Shown here: positions 47,715 through 57,376 of the stretch, piece by piece
Layout: each line of letters begins with the position of its first letter
Numbering within the stretch: position 1 is the first letter of the stretch
From: Jaltomata sinuosa
Taxonomy: Eukaryota; Streptophyta; Magnoliopsida; Solanales; Solanaceae
Assembly: GCA_003996215.1 (NCBI GenBank)
Contig: QJPP01000032.1
Location: 124,001-188,000 of the forward strand
Direction of reading: 5' to 3'
DNA: 64,000 nt
The notes under the pieces: generated by a model
Told to the model about the DNA's origin: nothing
The model's database searches: none
The model's input: the letters and a program-made list of their open reading frames with translations, nothing else
Program-made: the position numbers and the translations under genes

Positions 47715-48537
47715 TTTGATGATGTTGATAGAGTGGAGGTCCAAGCTGGGGAGTGCCTACTGGAAGAAGAGATGGTACTAACTCTTCATCGTCAGAAGCC
47801 ATGAACTTACCTTCACCATTTGATACAATTGAGGTCCAGAGGAGCAAGTTTGCAGCTAAAGGCCTTGATGATCATGATCTTGTCACCCTTGTTGGTAAAT
47901 TCATTCTTCAACTATATATTCCCTCCGTCCCAATTTATGTGACACTCTTTTAATTCCTTTGTAGTCGTTAGTCTGAAAAAGAATGACATATATTCATATT
48001 TAGTAACAATTTAACTCCAACCTCCCCATTTTACTCTTAATCAAATGATTATCGATCAATAATCACATAGTACCTAAAGTTTCTTGAAAATGTGTACATG
48101 TAGGGGCACATACAATTGGACAAACAGATTGCAGATTCTTTAGTTATCGACTATACAACTTTACAAGAACAGGAAATGCAGATCCAAGCATAGACCAACA
48201 ATTCTTGACACAACTTCAGACTACATGCCCCAAAAATGGCGATGGATTGAAGAAGGTTGATTTAGACAAAGACAGCCAGTTGAAGTTTGATGTGAGTTTT
48301 TTCAAGAATGTTCGAAATGGAAATGGGATTCTTGAGTCAGACCAGAGGCTGTTAGGTGACCCTTCCACAAAAGACGTTGTCGATAAATATGCAGGAAGTT
48401 TAAGGGGATTGTTGGGATTAAGATTCAATTATAACTTTCAAAAAGCTATGATTAAAATGAGTAGCATCGAGGTTAAGACTGGCACTCAAGGGGAGATTCG
48501 AAAAGTATGTTCCAAGTTCAATACCTACTATATGTAG
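46384..48537 (+). CDS. Class III secretory peroxidase (4 exons)
   Basis: Exons 46384-46590, 46986-47165, 47732-47894 and 48104-48537 with GT-AG junctions give 327 codons plus TAG. Three introns with these phases are the classic plant peroxidase layout. An N-terminal signal peptide (about residues 1-21, hydrophobic, ending near VLGQ) predicts secretion to the cell wall or vacuole. Haem-binding features: distal LRLHFHDCF with the catalytic Arg and His, a calcium-site GCDGSVL, VSCADILALAARD, and the proximal LVTLVGAHTIGQTDC with the haem-ligand His. All eight conserved Cys are present, enough for four disulfides. From the family: H2O2-dependent oxidation of phenolics in lignification, suberisation or defence; the specific substrate cannot be read from sequence. 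A hAT-like MITE lies in intron 1, a TA microsatellite in intron 2 and a Stowaway fragment in intron 3. Confidence 0.95.
46600..46900. mobile_element. hAT-like MITE in peroxidase intron 1
   Basis: A partly palindromic insert. GGGTTCTGCCGAACCTATAG is followed, inverted, by CAGGTTCTGCGGCAGAATCC, and the outer parts TTTTGAGTTTATGAATTCTA and TAAACTCAAAATTCTAG are inverse of each other. It fills most of the 395-bp intron and leaves the splice sites intact. Confidence 0.6.
47683..47709. repeat. (TA)n microsatellite in peroxidase intron 2
   Basis: About 13 TA repeats, 22 bp upstream of the exon 3 acceptor. Length variation is likely between individuals. Confidence 0.85.
47920..48050. mobile_element. 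Truncated Stowaway-like MITE in peroxidase intron 3
   Basis: Begins TTCCCTCCGTCCCAATTTAT, an excellent Stowaway end, followed by GTGACACTCTTTTAATTCC and AAAAAGAATGACATATATTC as in 38213-38454. The right terminus is lost. Confidence 0.65.
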
Positions 48538-48851
48538 GGTGTGTTTGGTAATAAAAATGTTTCTAATAAGAACGATAAGTATTTTTGAGACGAAAGGAGT
48601 ATTTCAAATAGATGTTTATATTGTATTGTTTTCTGTGAAGTAGGATCAAATTAATGACACTCCTTAAAGAGTGTCTCTTGGCCAGTGAAATCACCACCCT
48701 TTATCACATATGTGACAATAAGAGCAGAGACGGAGCTTGAAATAATTTAGTACGTAGCTTTGACTTGAATTTTGAGACAATATCTCATATGGTCACTCAA
48801 CTAAAATAGTTTTTTTAGAAAGTCACTCAACTAAAGATAGTTTGAAGTGTG

Positions 48852-50100
48852 AGCATAAAATGTGAACTCGCATGTGGAAAGAAAAAAAGAAAATAAAGTT
48901 TGGATGCATGGATTTACTTAACCGAATTTGTAACAATAGCGTGAACTGCATCTTCTGCCGAAAGGTTTTTATTCCTTTATTTTTTCTGTTAAATGAAGCG
49001 CTTTCTCTTCATTTCGGCTTTTTTAGCCATGATTTTAATGGAGGAATTGCAACTTGCAACAGCTAAACGGAATCATTGCGTATGTTTTAGTTTATGATTG
49101 CCATCTTGAAGTATTTGATTTTGTTCGAGGGGTAATAGACTATTATCGTTCAATTCAAGTCACGAACTAAACATTGTTAGGTCACGAATTTTATGTCATG
49201 AACTAAACATTGCTGGGTCACGAATTATGTCACGAACTAAACATTGTTAGATCACGAATTTTATGTCACGAAATAGACATTGTTAGGTCACGAATTTTTA
49301 TGAAGCACCGATCTAGATCAAGATTTTCATTACGTTGTACATGTATCTAAAAATACTGCCATTTTGTCCCATTCAATGAAATCAATCACTAATGACTATA
49401 ATCCAACATTCTACACTTTGTTGAGTGCAAATCAGTTGTCTTGCTAAAAATTTTCAGAACCTATTGTATTGTATGTGTAAACCAATTGAATGTAAAAAGA
49501 ATTGGCTAGTCCAATATAAAAAGAATTGGACTAGCCTAAGTGCCCAGACCACTAAAAGACATCCTCATAAAATGTGAATTCGAATGTGGAAAGAAAAGAA
49601 GAAAATAAAGTTTGGATGCATGTATTTACTTTAACCGAATTTGTAACAACAGCCATGATTTAGTGGGGGAATTGCAACTTGCAACAGCTAACAGAATCAT
49701 TGCGTATGTCATAGTTTATGATTGTCCATCTTGAAGTATTTGATTTTTGTCTGAGGGGTAATAGACTTTTATGTTCAATTCATGTCATGAACTAAACATT
49801 GTTAGATCACGAATTTTATGAAGCACCAAATCTAAATCACGATTTCCATTATGTTGTAGATGTATCTAAAAATACTGTCATTCTGCAATTCTCATTCCAT
49901 GAAATCAATCACTATTAAATTCCAGACTATAATGAGTGCGAATCAGTTGTCTTGATAAAAAATCAGAACCTATTGTATTGTATGTGGAGACCAATTGAAT
50001 GTACAATATAAATAAAAAGAATTGGACTAGCCTAAGTACCTAATCACTAAAGGGTGAAAAATAAAACTAAGAAACCAGACACCCCTAAAAGACATCCTCA
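48852..50100. repeat. Direct segmental duplication between peroxidase and MAPKKK genes
   Basis: Copy A (about 48852-49567) and copy B (about 49568-50100) share in the same order: CATAAAATGTGAAYTCGMATGTGGAAAG, TAAAGTTTGGATGCATG, GAATTGCAACTTGCAACAGC, GAGGGGTAATAGACT, TGTATCTAAAAATACTG, GAATTGGACTAGCCTAAGT and the junction block CTAAAAGACATCCTCA. Copy A has about 80 extra bases near 48945-49035 and an expanded minisatellite. The 64-codon frame at 48872-49066 is not conserved in copy B, so it is not a gene. Part of copy B may serve as 3' UTR of the kinase gene. Confidence 0.8.
49155..49297. repeat. ~37-bp minisatellite (TCACGAACTAAACATTGTTAGG unit)
   Basis: Four consecutive units of GTCACGAACTAAACATTG, TTAGGTCACGAATTTTAT with point changes. 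Only one unit remains in copy B (about 49785-49820), so the array expanded after the segmental duplication or shrank in B. Confidence 0.8.
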
Positions 50101-50187
50101 AAAATCTGGAAAATCTGCTTCTGGCTCTTGCTTTGGCTTTGACTTTTCTCTTCTATCATAATTGTAATTAATTGCATAATGTTGAAA

Positions 50188-51255
50188 TCACCTAACAGTA
50201 ATCCAGTCATCATCAGAACACCATTCAGATTCAGGTCTAAATTCACTCATTAGCCCCCGGAGTCTCTCTGCCGGAGAAGTGGTCAAATTCAGCTTTTCTT
50301 GATTTTCCGGCGAGGACAGAAAAGTAATTGAACATGTTACCGACGATTGAGCATATTCATGATCAGATGCCCAATCTGGGAAATCAAATGGGCATTTAGG
50401 AGATGTTGATGGAATTTCACTCTTGATTTCTTCATTGAATGTAACAGTGTCATTGAGATCAGCCACAAAGGGATGTTTTAGAAGCATCTCAGCCGTCCAT
50501 CTCTCTCTTGGATCTTTCATAAAGCATTTTTCAAGAAAATCTTTTCCTTCTTCTGATAATGTCTCAGGGATTTCAGGCAACTGATTTTTAACTCCAATTG
50601 CCATTAACAGCTCTGTAATATCAGAGAATTTATACGCCGGAACTCCGGCAACCATCTCAGCTACCACACACCCAAGTGCCCATATATCTGCCGGAGTACC
50701 CTGTTCACCACCGGTGACCATCTCCGGCGACATGTACAACGGTGTACCCCTCAATTCACATCGCGAATCATCGTCTTTCTTCGTTCCAATTCTCTTTGCC
50801 AATCCAAAATCAGCAATTTTCACTTTACCATCTTCACCTAAAAGAATATTTTGAAGCTTAATATCACAATGAGCATAGCCAATTTCATGTACATACTGAA
50901 GCCCTCTTAGTATACCCTTTGTATATCCACTAACTTCAAATTCCGAAAACTTATTATTCTCAGATTTCTTGAGCTTTTCCGCTAACGAGCCTCCAGAAGC
51001 ATACTCTAACAGCACATTGTACAATTTTTCACCGTTTTCGAACGAATAGCTTTCACCAAAGCAACGTATAATTTCTGGGCAACAATTGAGTTCATCCAAG
51101 ATTTTCTTCTCGTTGACGAGGGAAGCAGAGTGAGAAACCCCAGATGATTTCACTACCATGGATGGAAGAAATTGAGTGCTCTGTTTTTTGGGTATTGCAA
51201 GATTAACTTTCCCAAAGCTTCCATGACCAACAGCTTCACCACGAACCCAATCCAT
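50188..51255 (-). CDS. MAPKKK17/18-like: Mitogen-activated protein kinase kinase kinase, MAPKKK17/18-like (intronless)
   Basis: A single 355-codon frame from the ATG at 51253-51255, the only ATG before the kinase glycine loop. Kinase domain about residues 3-265: MDWVRGEAVGHGSFGKV with the glycine loop, beta-3 Lys in MVVKS, catalytic loop HCDIKLQN (HCD in place of HRD, as usual in this plant subgroup), ADFGLAKR with the magnesium-binding DFG, GTPLYMSPE activation segment, and DIWALGCVVAEM. The C-terminal tail of about 90 residues is acidic and Ser/Thr-rich. Short size, lack of introns and HCD place it in the MEKK-like MAPKKK13-21 group. Arabidopsis MAPKKK17/18 act with MKK3 and group C MAP kinases in ABA and stress signalling; this function is inferred by family. 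It converges with the peroxidase gene. Confidence 0.92.
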   Translation of the reverse strand: MDWVRGEAVGHGSFGKVNLAIPKKQSTQFLPSMVVKSSGVSHSASLVNEKKILDELNCCPEIIRCFGESYSFENGEKLYNVLLEYASGGSLAEKLKKSENNKFSEFEVSGYTKGILRGLQYVHEIGYAHCDIKLQNILLGEDGKVKIADFGLAKRIGTKKDDDSRCELRGTPLYMSPEMVTGGEQGTPADIWALGCVVAEMVAGVPAYKFSDITELLMAIGVKNQLPEIPETLSEEGKDFLEKCFMKDPRERWTAEMLLKHPFVADLNDTVTFNEEIKSEIPSTSPKCPFDFPDWASDHEYAQSSVTCSITFLSSPENQEKLNLTTSPAERLRGLMSEFRPESEWCSDDDWITVR

Positions 51256-51361
51256 GGAGGGAATTTTACAATTTACAAAGTTTCGTCAATTTTAGGGTAA
51301 AGAGTGAGAGAGAGAGAACAGAGGAAGATGCAAGTCACAACGAACTCTGTTTAACACACGC

Positions 51362-51373
51362 TATATATATATA
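51362..51373 (-). promoter_or_regulatory. Probable TATA box of the MAPKKK gene
   Basis: An alternating TA run (CTATATATATAT) about 107-118 bp upstream of the start codon on the minus strand. It would give an 80-odd-base 5' UTR, which covers the GAGAGA-rich stretch at 51304-51320. Confidence 0.5.
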
Positions 51374-51533
51374 GGGTTTTTTTTGGGACAGTTTTCCTTT
51401 TTTTTTTTTTCTGTTTGGTTTTGGCCAATTAATGTTGTCACATGAGTCGTGAAGAAGTGGGGTGTATGATTTTAGTTACTTACTGGTAATAATAAGGGAG
51501 AAATAAAGTATGACAAGGAAAAAAAAAAAAGAG

Positions 51534-51539
51534 CACGTG
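51534..51539. promoter_or_regulatory. G-box/ABRE-type CACGTG motif upstream of the MAPKKK gene
   Basis: CACGTG within GAGCACGTGTTTTT, about 280 bp before the start codon. The ACGTG core is the ABRE recognised by bZIP factors, and MAPKKK17/18 genes are ABA-induced in Arabidopsis. One motif alone is weak evidence. Confidence 0.35.
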
Positions 51540-51922
51540 TTTTTGCAAATACATTTGTTCCTAAATTGGTTGAAACAGAAACAGCGTACCAAAAAGTTTA
51601 TAGAAACGTGGTTTGTTAAGGTGGGAAAGCATTAAATAAAACAAAAAACATGAAATAAAAGATGTTTGATGGACCACGCGGAGAACTTCCTAAACGACTA
51701 ATTTTTATTATTTTTTATTTTTTAAAGTTTAACTCTAAAAAAATTAAAAAATTCACCGTATTTGAGCTTTTTACTTTTACTTGAAGAAAGGGCAATGTAC
51801 TTACCATAATTGATACTATTTCCTTTTCTCGAAGAAAAAACAATATAATATTTAGCTTATTTTTTTCTTAGAGGAAAATGTTTTAAATTTTATAAATTGA
51901 AATTTAGGCCTTCTTATTTAGG

Positions 51923-52215
51923 ATTCACCGAAGCGACGAGATCTTGAAAGCTGCTTTTTCAAGTGTCAGTAGCGGAACGTTCTGTCAATCGGGGAAGATT
52001 TTTGGTGACAAGACTTGGAGATATCAAAAGTGAGAATACTGACATGAGTAACGAAAAATCCTGTGAAAAACAGGATCGTCTGGCAGTGGAAGGTTTTCTG
52101 CGTTCAGTCAATCTACACAGAGTGAATCGGTTCCTAAGGAACCCGAAAGGGCTGTCGTCCGATGGGTATACGAAAGTGACGAAGTTGCTTTGACTACAGA
52201 ACAATGCCTGTTTGT
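51923..52215 (+). pseudogene. rrn26 fragment: Nuclear fragment of mitochondrial large-subunit (26S) rRNA
   Basis: The block carries LSU rRNA signatures in order: CACCGAAGC, AGCGGAACGTTCTGT, GGAGATATCAAAAGTGAGAA, TACTGACATGAGTAACG, a hairpin AATCCTGTGAAAAACAGGAT, CAGAGTGAATCGG, CCTAAGGAACCCGAAAGGG and CCGATGGGTATACGAAAG. This corresponds roughly to nucleotides 1.1-1.4 kb of E. coli 23S rRNA. The hairpin and following sequence differ from chloroplast 23S and fit the plant mitochondrial gene. It is a short piece in AT-rich nuclear DNA with no adjacent rRNA, so a mitochondrial insertion (NUMT). The open frames at 51963-52193 (plus) and 52204-51959 (minus) are by-products. Confidence 0.82.
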
Positions 52216-54129
52216 GGTGATCTACAACTACACTGTACCTCTTTAAGAGTAAATATTAAGAAATAGTTGTACTTTAAATATGTTTTAGCTTATATATACT
52301 GATGATATAAGTTATTACTAGTATTTAACATGTTATAGCTAGCAGGTCGTATGCCATATGTTTCAAGTGATTAGTTTACTTACTGTGAAGAGCAGTTACT
52401 TGTATTAATTTTTTTTAAGTATTCCGATAATGTAAAATTTATTTAAATTTTCAATATATAAAAATTAAACTACTTATAACGTGGTATGTGTTTCATGTGG
52501 CTAATAAGTCCAAATGCCACAGTGTTTGTTGCTCTTTCAATTTTAGTATCTTGCAAGTTGCAACGAAATGCATCTGCAACATTCTTCCCCTTTACTTTAT
52601 ACTCTCAGATCAATTTCACTTGCAAATTGGGAAGGATTAATTCCCATACGAAAAGGAGAGATTAAAAGATTATATCACACCTTTGTTTGAATGGAAAAGA
52701 AATTAATTTCTGGGAATGTTCAGAAACACCCCATTTATTTTTATTAAAATTAACATGATCTAAATCTGAAATGCATTAAGATTTAAATGCCTAAATTTGA
52801 ATACACATTTACATATATAAATTTTATATTAAAATTTAAATACCAAATAATTAGGTTGAATATATTGACAGAACATTAATTAAATTTCTCATCAAATTTT
52901 ATTTAGACATTCAAACTATATATGACATGCATGTTCTAATTGAGTACCTTAACAAATGATAAAGTCATCTTTGTAAAAATCTTGAATTCTAATGATATTA
53001 ATACTTTATTATAAATGGTAATCATTCAAATATATTCAGACCATTAAATTATTATAAATTAGAGAAATAAATATACTTAATGATATCTATATATCATAAT
53101 TAAACGAATGAATAAAATGACTCAAGAAACACTTCAATCAACTCCTCTCTCCTTTCCCCAACCGATATTCATATTCTTTAAAGTAATCCAGAGTCGAATC
53201 CTGTTGATAATGGTTATCTATATAACCTATAGTTTTTTGTATTTTTTTCCACTTAATTATTGCTGGTCATTAATCATTATACAACCACCGGCTGCGTTTA
53301 CCATATATTTGATACGGATATCTCAATCTTAAAATTAAATACTCGCAGGAAGAGATTGCATGGTTTAAATTTACTAAAACGTGCCAACGAATTCCTAAAA
53401 AATATTGTTTTATAAATGAGAATCATGGTGCACGATATTTCTGCAAAATTATTTAAATAACTCGATCGATTTAGTGCACAATCGATAGTTGTATTAAACA
53501 ATTTATATCTGTCCAGTGAGGGATGTATTATTGGATTTAATTCACACCTACAACTTATTTTAAAAGTAGCTTCAATTAGAAATTTAGATTGATGTATACT
53601 AGTTAATTACTGTCAGGATCATATATAATCAGATTTTAGCTTAAAGAAATAGTCAAAAAATTTCCTCTGGAATATTCTTAACGTACAATAGTTTTACTAT
53701 GAATAATGATAAATATAATCCATTTCTTTTAATGCTATGATAGTGCTAGTTGTAATATTATATTCTCAGATCTCATGCAATATTATTGAAGGTTTGAAGC
53801 AATATATATAAACAAAAAGAAAAGGATCAGACAAATTAAAGGGCTTCTAGGTTGGATGAGCTAAGCTTAGCCAACTTATGGAGAAAGGATAACTTAATAA
53901 TTACTTGACTTGGACATAGGGCTGAGATTTAATCTATTGTAATCTGAAAAAATAGAGTCCCATGACTCATGTAATGGAAACAATTGTCAATGTTATTCCT
54001 TTCTTCATAAGTTAATTTAAGAGATAGAGATCTTAATTAAAAAATAAATAAAAGAATATGTAATTGTTTCTTTTAAAGAAAGAAACAAGCATATTTTACT
54101 TAGTAACAAGTAAATATATTTACATAATA
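52216..54129. other. AT-rich intergenic stretch
   Basis: No gene, RNA or well-formed element seen. Short frames (53108-53332, 53298-53501) are AT-driven. Confidence 0.45.
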
Positions 54130-54397
54130 TTAGGGGTCATCGTTTAGTAGCTGGTTATAATTATGCAGATATTAGTAATGCAGGTATTAGTTTGTTATGT
54201 GGATTTTAGTTATTCACCAATTCCCTCATAACTTATACATGTATTAGTTATACTGGTTTCTAAATTGCAACCAAACGTCGTATTAATTTTATACATGAAT
54301 AACTTATTTTTTAACTAGCTATCAAATATCGTATAACTTATACAGAAATCAATACATGAATAACTTGTTTTTTTATTAGTTGCCAAACGACCCCTTA
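54130..54397. mobile_element. Tourist-like MITE with TTA target duplication
   Basis: The element 54133-54394 has a left end GGGGTCATCGTTTAGTAG and a right end, on the opposite strand GGGGTCGTTTGGCAACTAAT. TTA stands on both sides (54130-54132 and 54395-54397), the PIF/Harbinger signature. An older relative is at 8095-8318. Confidence 0.8.
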
Positions 54398-54812
54398 CTA
54401 CACTATAACTAAGTAAAACTAAGATCCTATTTTTAATATATTGAAAAAGTAATAGAAAATGGGGGACAAAATAGAATTTTAGTTATCATATACACAAATA
54501 CTTGCATTTTAATTATGACTAATTTGTATGCCACTAGAGCATGGAGAAGGATATCAATAAAGGAAGAAGATTCAATTGTGTGAGAGAAAAGTAATTGGGA
54601 TATGTTGAATGAAATAAAAGCAAGGAACCCACACAACTGGAGGAGGAGAGGACACAGCTATATATGAATCATAATTCATGTATGTGGAGTTACTTATCAG
54701 TATCTACTACCAATTAAGGACCCCATGTTATTTTGCTAGCTCCTCACATGAAAATTAATCCACCCTCTCCCTTCCTTAAGAGCCACACATTCTTTTCTTT
54801 TCTTTCCAAGTG

Positions 54813-55127
54813 TAAGAGCTAGTTTGGTACGAGAGATAAGAAATAATTGATCTTAAAATTAATTGTAGGATGAATTTATTTTATATTTGATTGGAATAAA
54901 ATTATGGGATAACTTATTTTGAAATTAGTTATCTCGGAATTGTAATATTATTTTTATCCCACATTAAGAGTGGGATTGTAATATTATTTTTATCTCGAGA
55001 TTGTAATACTATTTTTATCGTGACTACAAATTAGTTATCTCGAAATTGTAATATTATTTTTATCCCACATTAAGAGTGGGATAACAATCCCTGGATAATA
55101 TATGTTTTCCAACTAAACGAGCCCTAA
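54813..55127. mobile_element. Tourist-like MITE with TAA target duplication and internal duplication
   Basis: Left end GAGCTAGTTTGGTACGAGAG and right end, on the opposite strand GGGCTCGTTTAGTTGGAAAA, flanked by TAA (54813-54815 and 55125-55127). Inside, the block AATATTATTTTTATCCCACA followed by TTAAGAGTGGGAT occurs twice (about 54947-54976 and 55050-55082), so the element has grown by tandem duplication. Confidence 0.8.
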
Positions 55128-55147
55128 ATGTATTATCGATCTCTTGA

Positions 55148-55376
55148 TGTAATTCATATGTCTCAATTTATATGGTACTTTTTATTTTTTTAATATTCAG
55201 ATTGTGTAAACTTTGAGTCTCAACATTGTATAATATATTTCTTCATCATATTAACATGAGAAGAATTACAACATAAATAATTAAGTCGGTCTAGTTCGAT
55301 TTAACTTCAAATATTAGTTAATTAATTAACTCTCTAAGAATAAAAAATATCACATAAACTCGGACTGAATTACTGG
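55148..55376. mobile_element. Degenerate Stowaway-like MITE
   Basis: Weak inverted ends (TATGTCTCAATTTATATGGT; opposite strand GTCCGAGTTTATGTGATATT) around AT-rich DNA. Tentative. Confidence 0.35.
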
Positions 55377-55984
55377 CATTCTTATATATATAAGGTATTT
55401 TAAATTTTTTATGTACTAATTTTAGTGTACATGCATTGCACGTATTAATAAATTTAAAAAAAATATGTGAAATAATAATTAACGTCAAGTTGTTCTTTAA
55501 AAATATTTCTCAAGATGTCTTTTTTCTTACCTGAAGACCAAAAGAAAGTTGTTCTTTTTAGGAATAGAAAATTCAAATCCTGCTTCTTCAAAAAACAGAA
55601 AAGATAAAAGTAAAAGATCATAGAAGGTTAATTTACTTATCAGAGATTTTTTTTTTTGATTCTTTTTTATTTCTTCTGAGGGATACTGCTGCTTGTTGAT
55701 CTTTTTGCCATAATTGAATAAAATCTGAATATATATTATTAGGATTTATACATAACTATAATTTATCTTATATCAAAGTGGGTACCTTATTTGACAATAA
55801 ATATTATCAAAAAAAATAATTGAATTCAGCTATGAACTTCATCATTAATCTGTCGATTAGAGAGATATGTAGATGTTTTGACAACTTCTAAGCAATTATT
55901 TATTATTACTAACTTCTAGAACAAACTAAAAATATAAAAAGTTTATCTCAAATCACGCACAAATTTACTTCCGCATGCAATCAT

Positions 55985-56245
55985 CGACTCTATACCTCAA
56001 GTGATTCTATTTGCTAAATATTACTAAACTTAATTTGTAGCCACATCAATTTTGTAATATTAATGGTGTAAACCTAAAGTAAAGCCTAAATAAGACACAT
56101 ATTACTAAAGCTAATTTGTAGTCACGATAATTTTATAATATTAATGGTGTACGATAATTTTGTGATATTAATGGTGTAAACCTAAAGTAAATCCTAAATA
56201 AGACACAACATAAGTAATATCAATGGTGTAAACAACCTAATTGAG
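55985..56245. repeat. Short direct repeats (TTAATGGTGTAAACCTAAAG)
   Basis: ATTACTAAASYTAATTTGTAG is followed by AATATTAATGGTGTA, AACCTAAAGTAAA and CCTAAATAAGACACA; this order occurs twice with an extra partial unit. Periods are about 85-110 bp. Non-coding. Confidence 0.65.
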
Positions 56246-57376
56246 TCCTAAATTAAATAAACAAAGTTGTATTCAATTAAACAAAAAATTATGGCAATTT
56301 TTTGTTTATAAATGTTTATGAAAATTGAAGCAAACGTACAATAGTCTTGGTTTTTATTATTTTATATAAGTATGATTTCGGCAAATGAAATATTAACTTG
56401 AATGCAATATCTATACAAATATGTAATGAATACCTTAACAACATAAATAAAATAAATATGATTGAAAAATAAAATTCAAAAAAAATATGCCTTCAAATTC
56501 ACTTTTAACCGATACGAAGTCTCAATCGCATGCTCCACATGAATCTTCCTTCTCCTGCACAAGAAAATTTAAAGAATCAATCAGTAATAACTTGTATAGA
56601 TTTATTCATATATTATTTGAAGAAGGTAATAACTTTACAAAGACAATAAACATATTCATACTAATAACTCAAATAGAAAAAGAGTTCATATTCAATCCAA
56701 ATAAAAACTAAAAGAAAAAAATTTAACTCCTAAATTAAAATTTATATGACCATATTGCATCCAAGAACACAATCTGAATCATCAAAAACTAAATAAAAAT
56801 ACAAAAGAAGAAGAAAAGAAAAGAAATAATAAGACGAAAGAAAATTAAAAAAGAAACGACGCATGTTATTGATAAACCTAAAACAAATTATGTGCAAAAT
56901 ATTAGTTAAATAGAATTGTAGGAAATTTTTATTTACTACATCCTTCAAATAAATAATTATATCAAAAAATATTTAAATTGATATAGAAGTATAAAATATT
57001 AGGACTTCTTTATATATTGTAGTTACCATATATTTTAGGACTCCTTAATTAATAATATTTCTCCTAATATTTCTTAATTAATTTCAAAATTTTAAATTTT
57101 AAGATAACAATTAAATGACAATTTTGTTCAAACTAAAATCCAATACAAGAGGTTAAAAAAACGAAGTACTATTTATTTTTTTGGGTAATAAAGGGACAAT
57201 GTATTACCCTAACAAAAAGGACAATTAATATTAGATGTGATTTTTATAAAATCTTACCCTATTTATATTTTATATTTGTGTGAATACGGGAAAATAAAAT
57301 TTAATGGTTATAACCAATGTCCTAAATATTAGGACAATAATTTTAGGAGTCTTTTCATTTATTTTAGGATCCTTTA
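56246..57376. other. AT-rich intergenic stretch left of the gypsy element
   Basis: No gene or clear element. Frames at 56487-56711 and 56742-56948 are AT-driven. Confidence 0.45.

Noticed and set aside
48872..49066. 64-codon frame downstream of the peroxidase
   Set aside because: Falls in copy A of the segmental duplication and is not kept open in copy B.
49155..49297. Short regularly spaced repeats that could suggest a CRISPR array
   Set aside because: Head-to-tail minisatellite without unique spacers, in a plant nuclear genome.
51959..52204. Open frames on both strands in the rRNA-like block
   Set aside because: Explained by the mitochondrial LSU rRNA fragment; the deduced peptides have no biological meaning.
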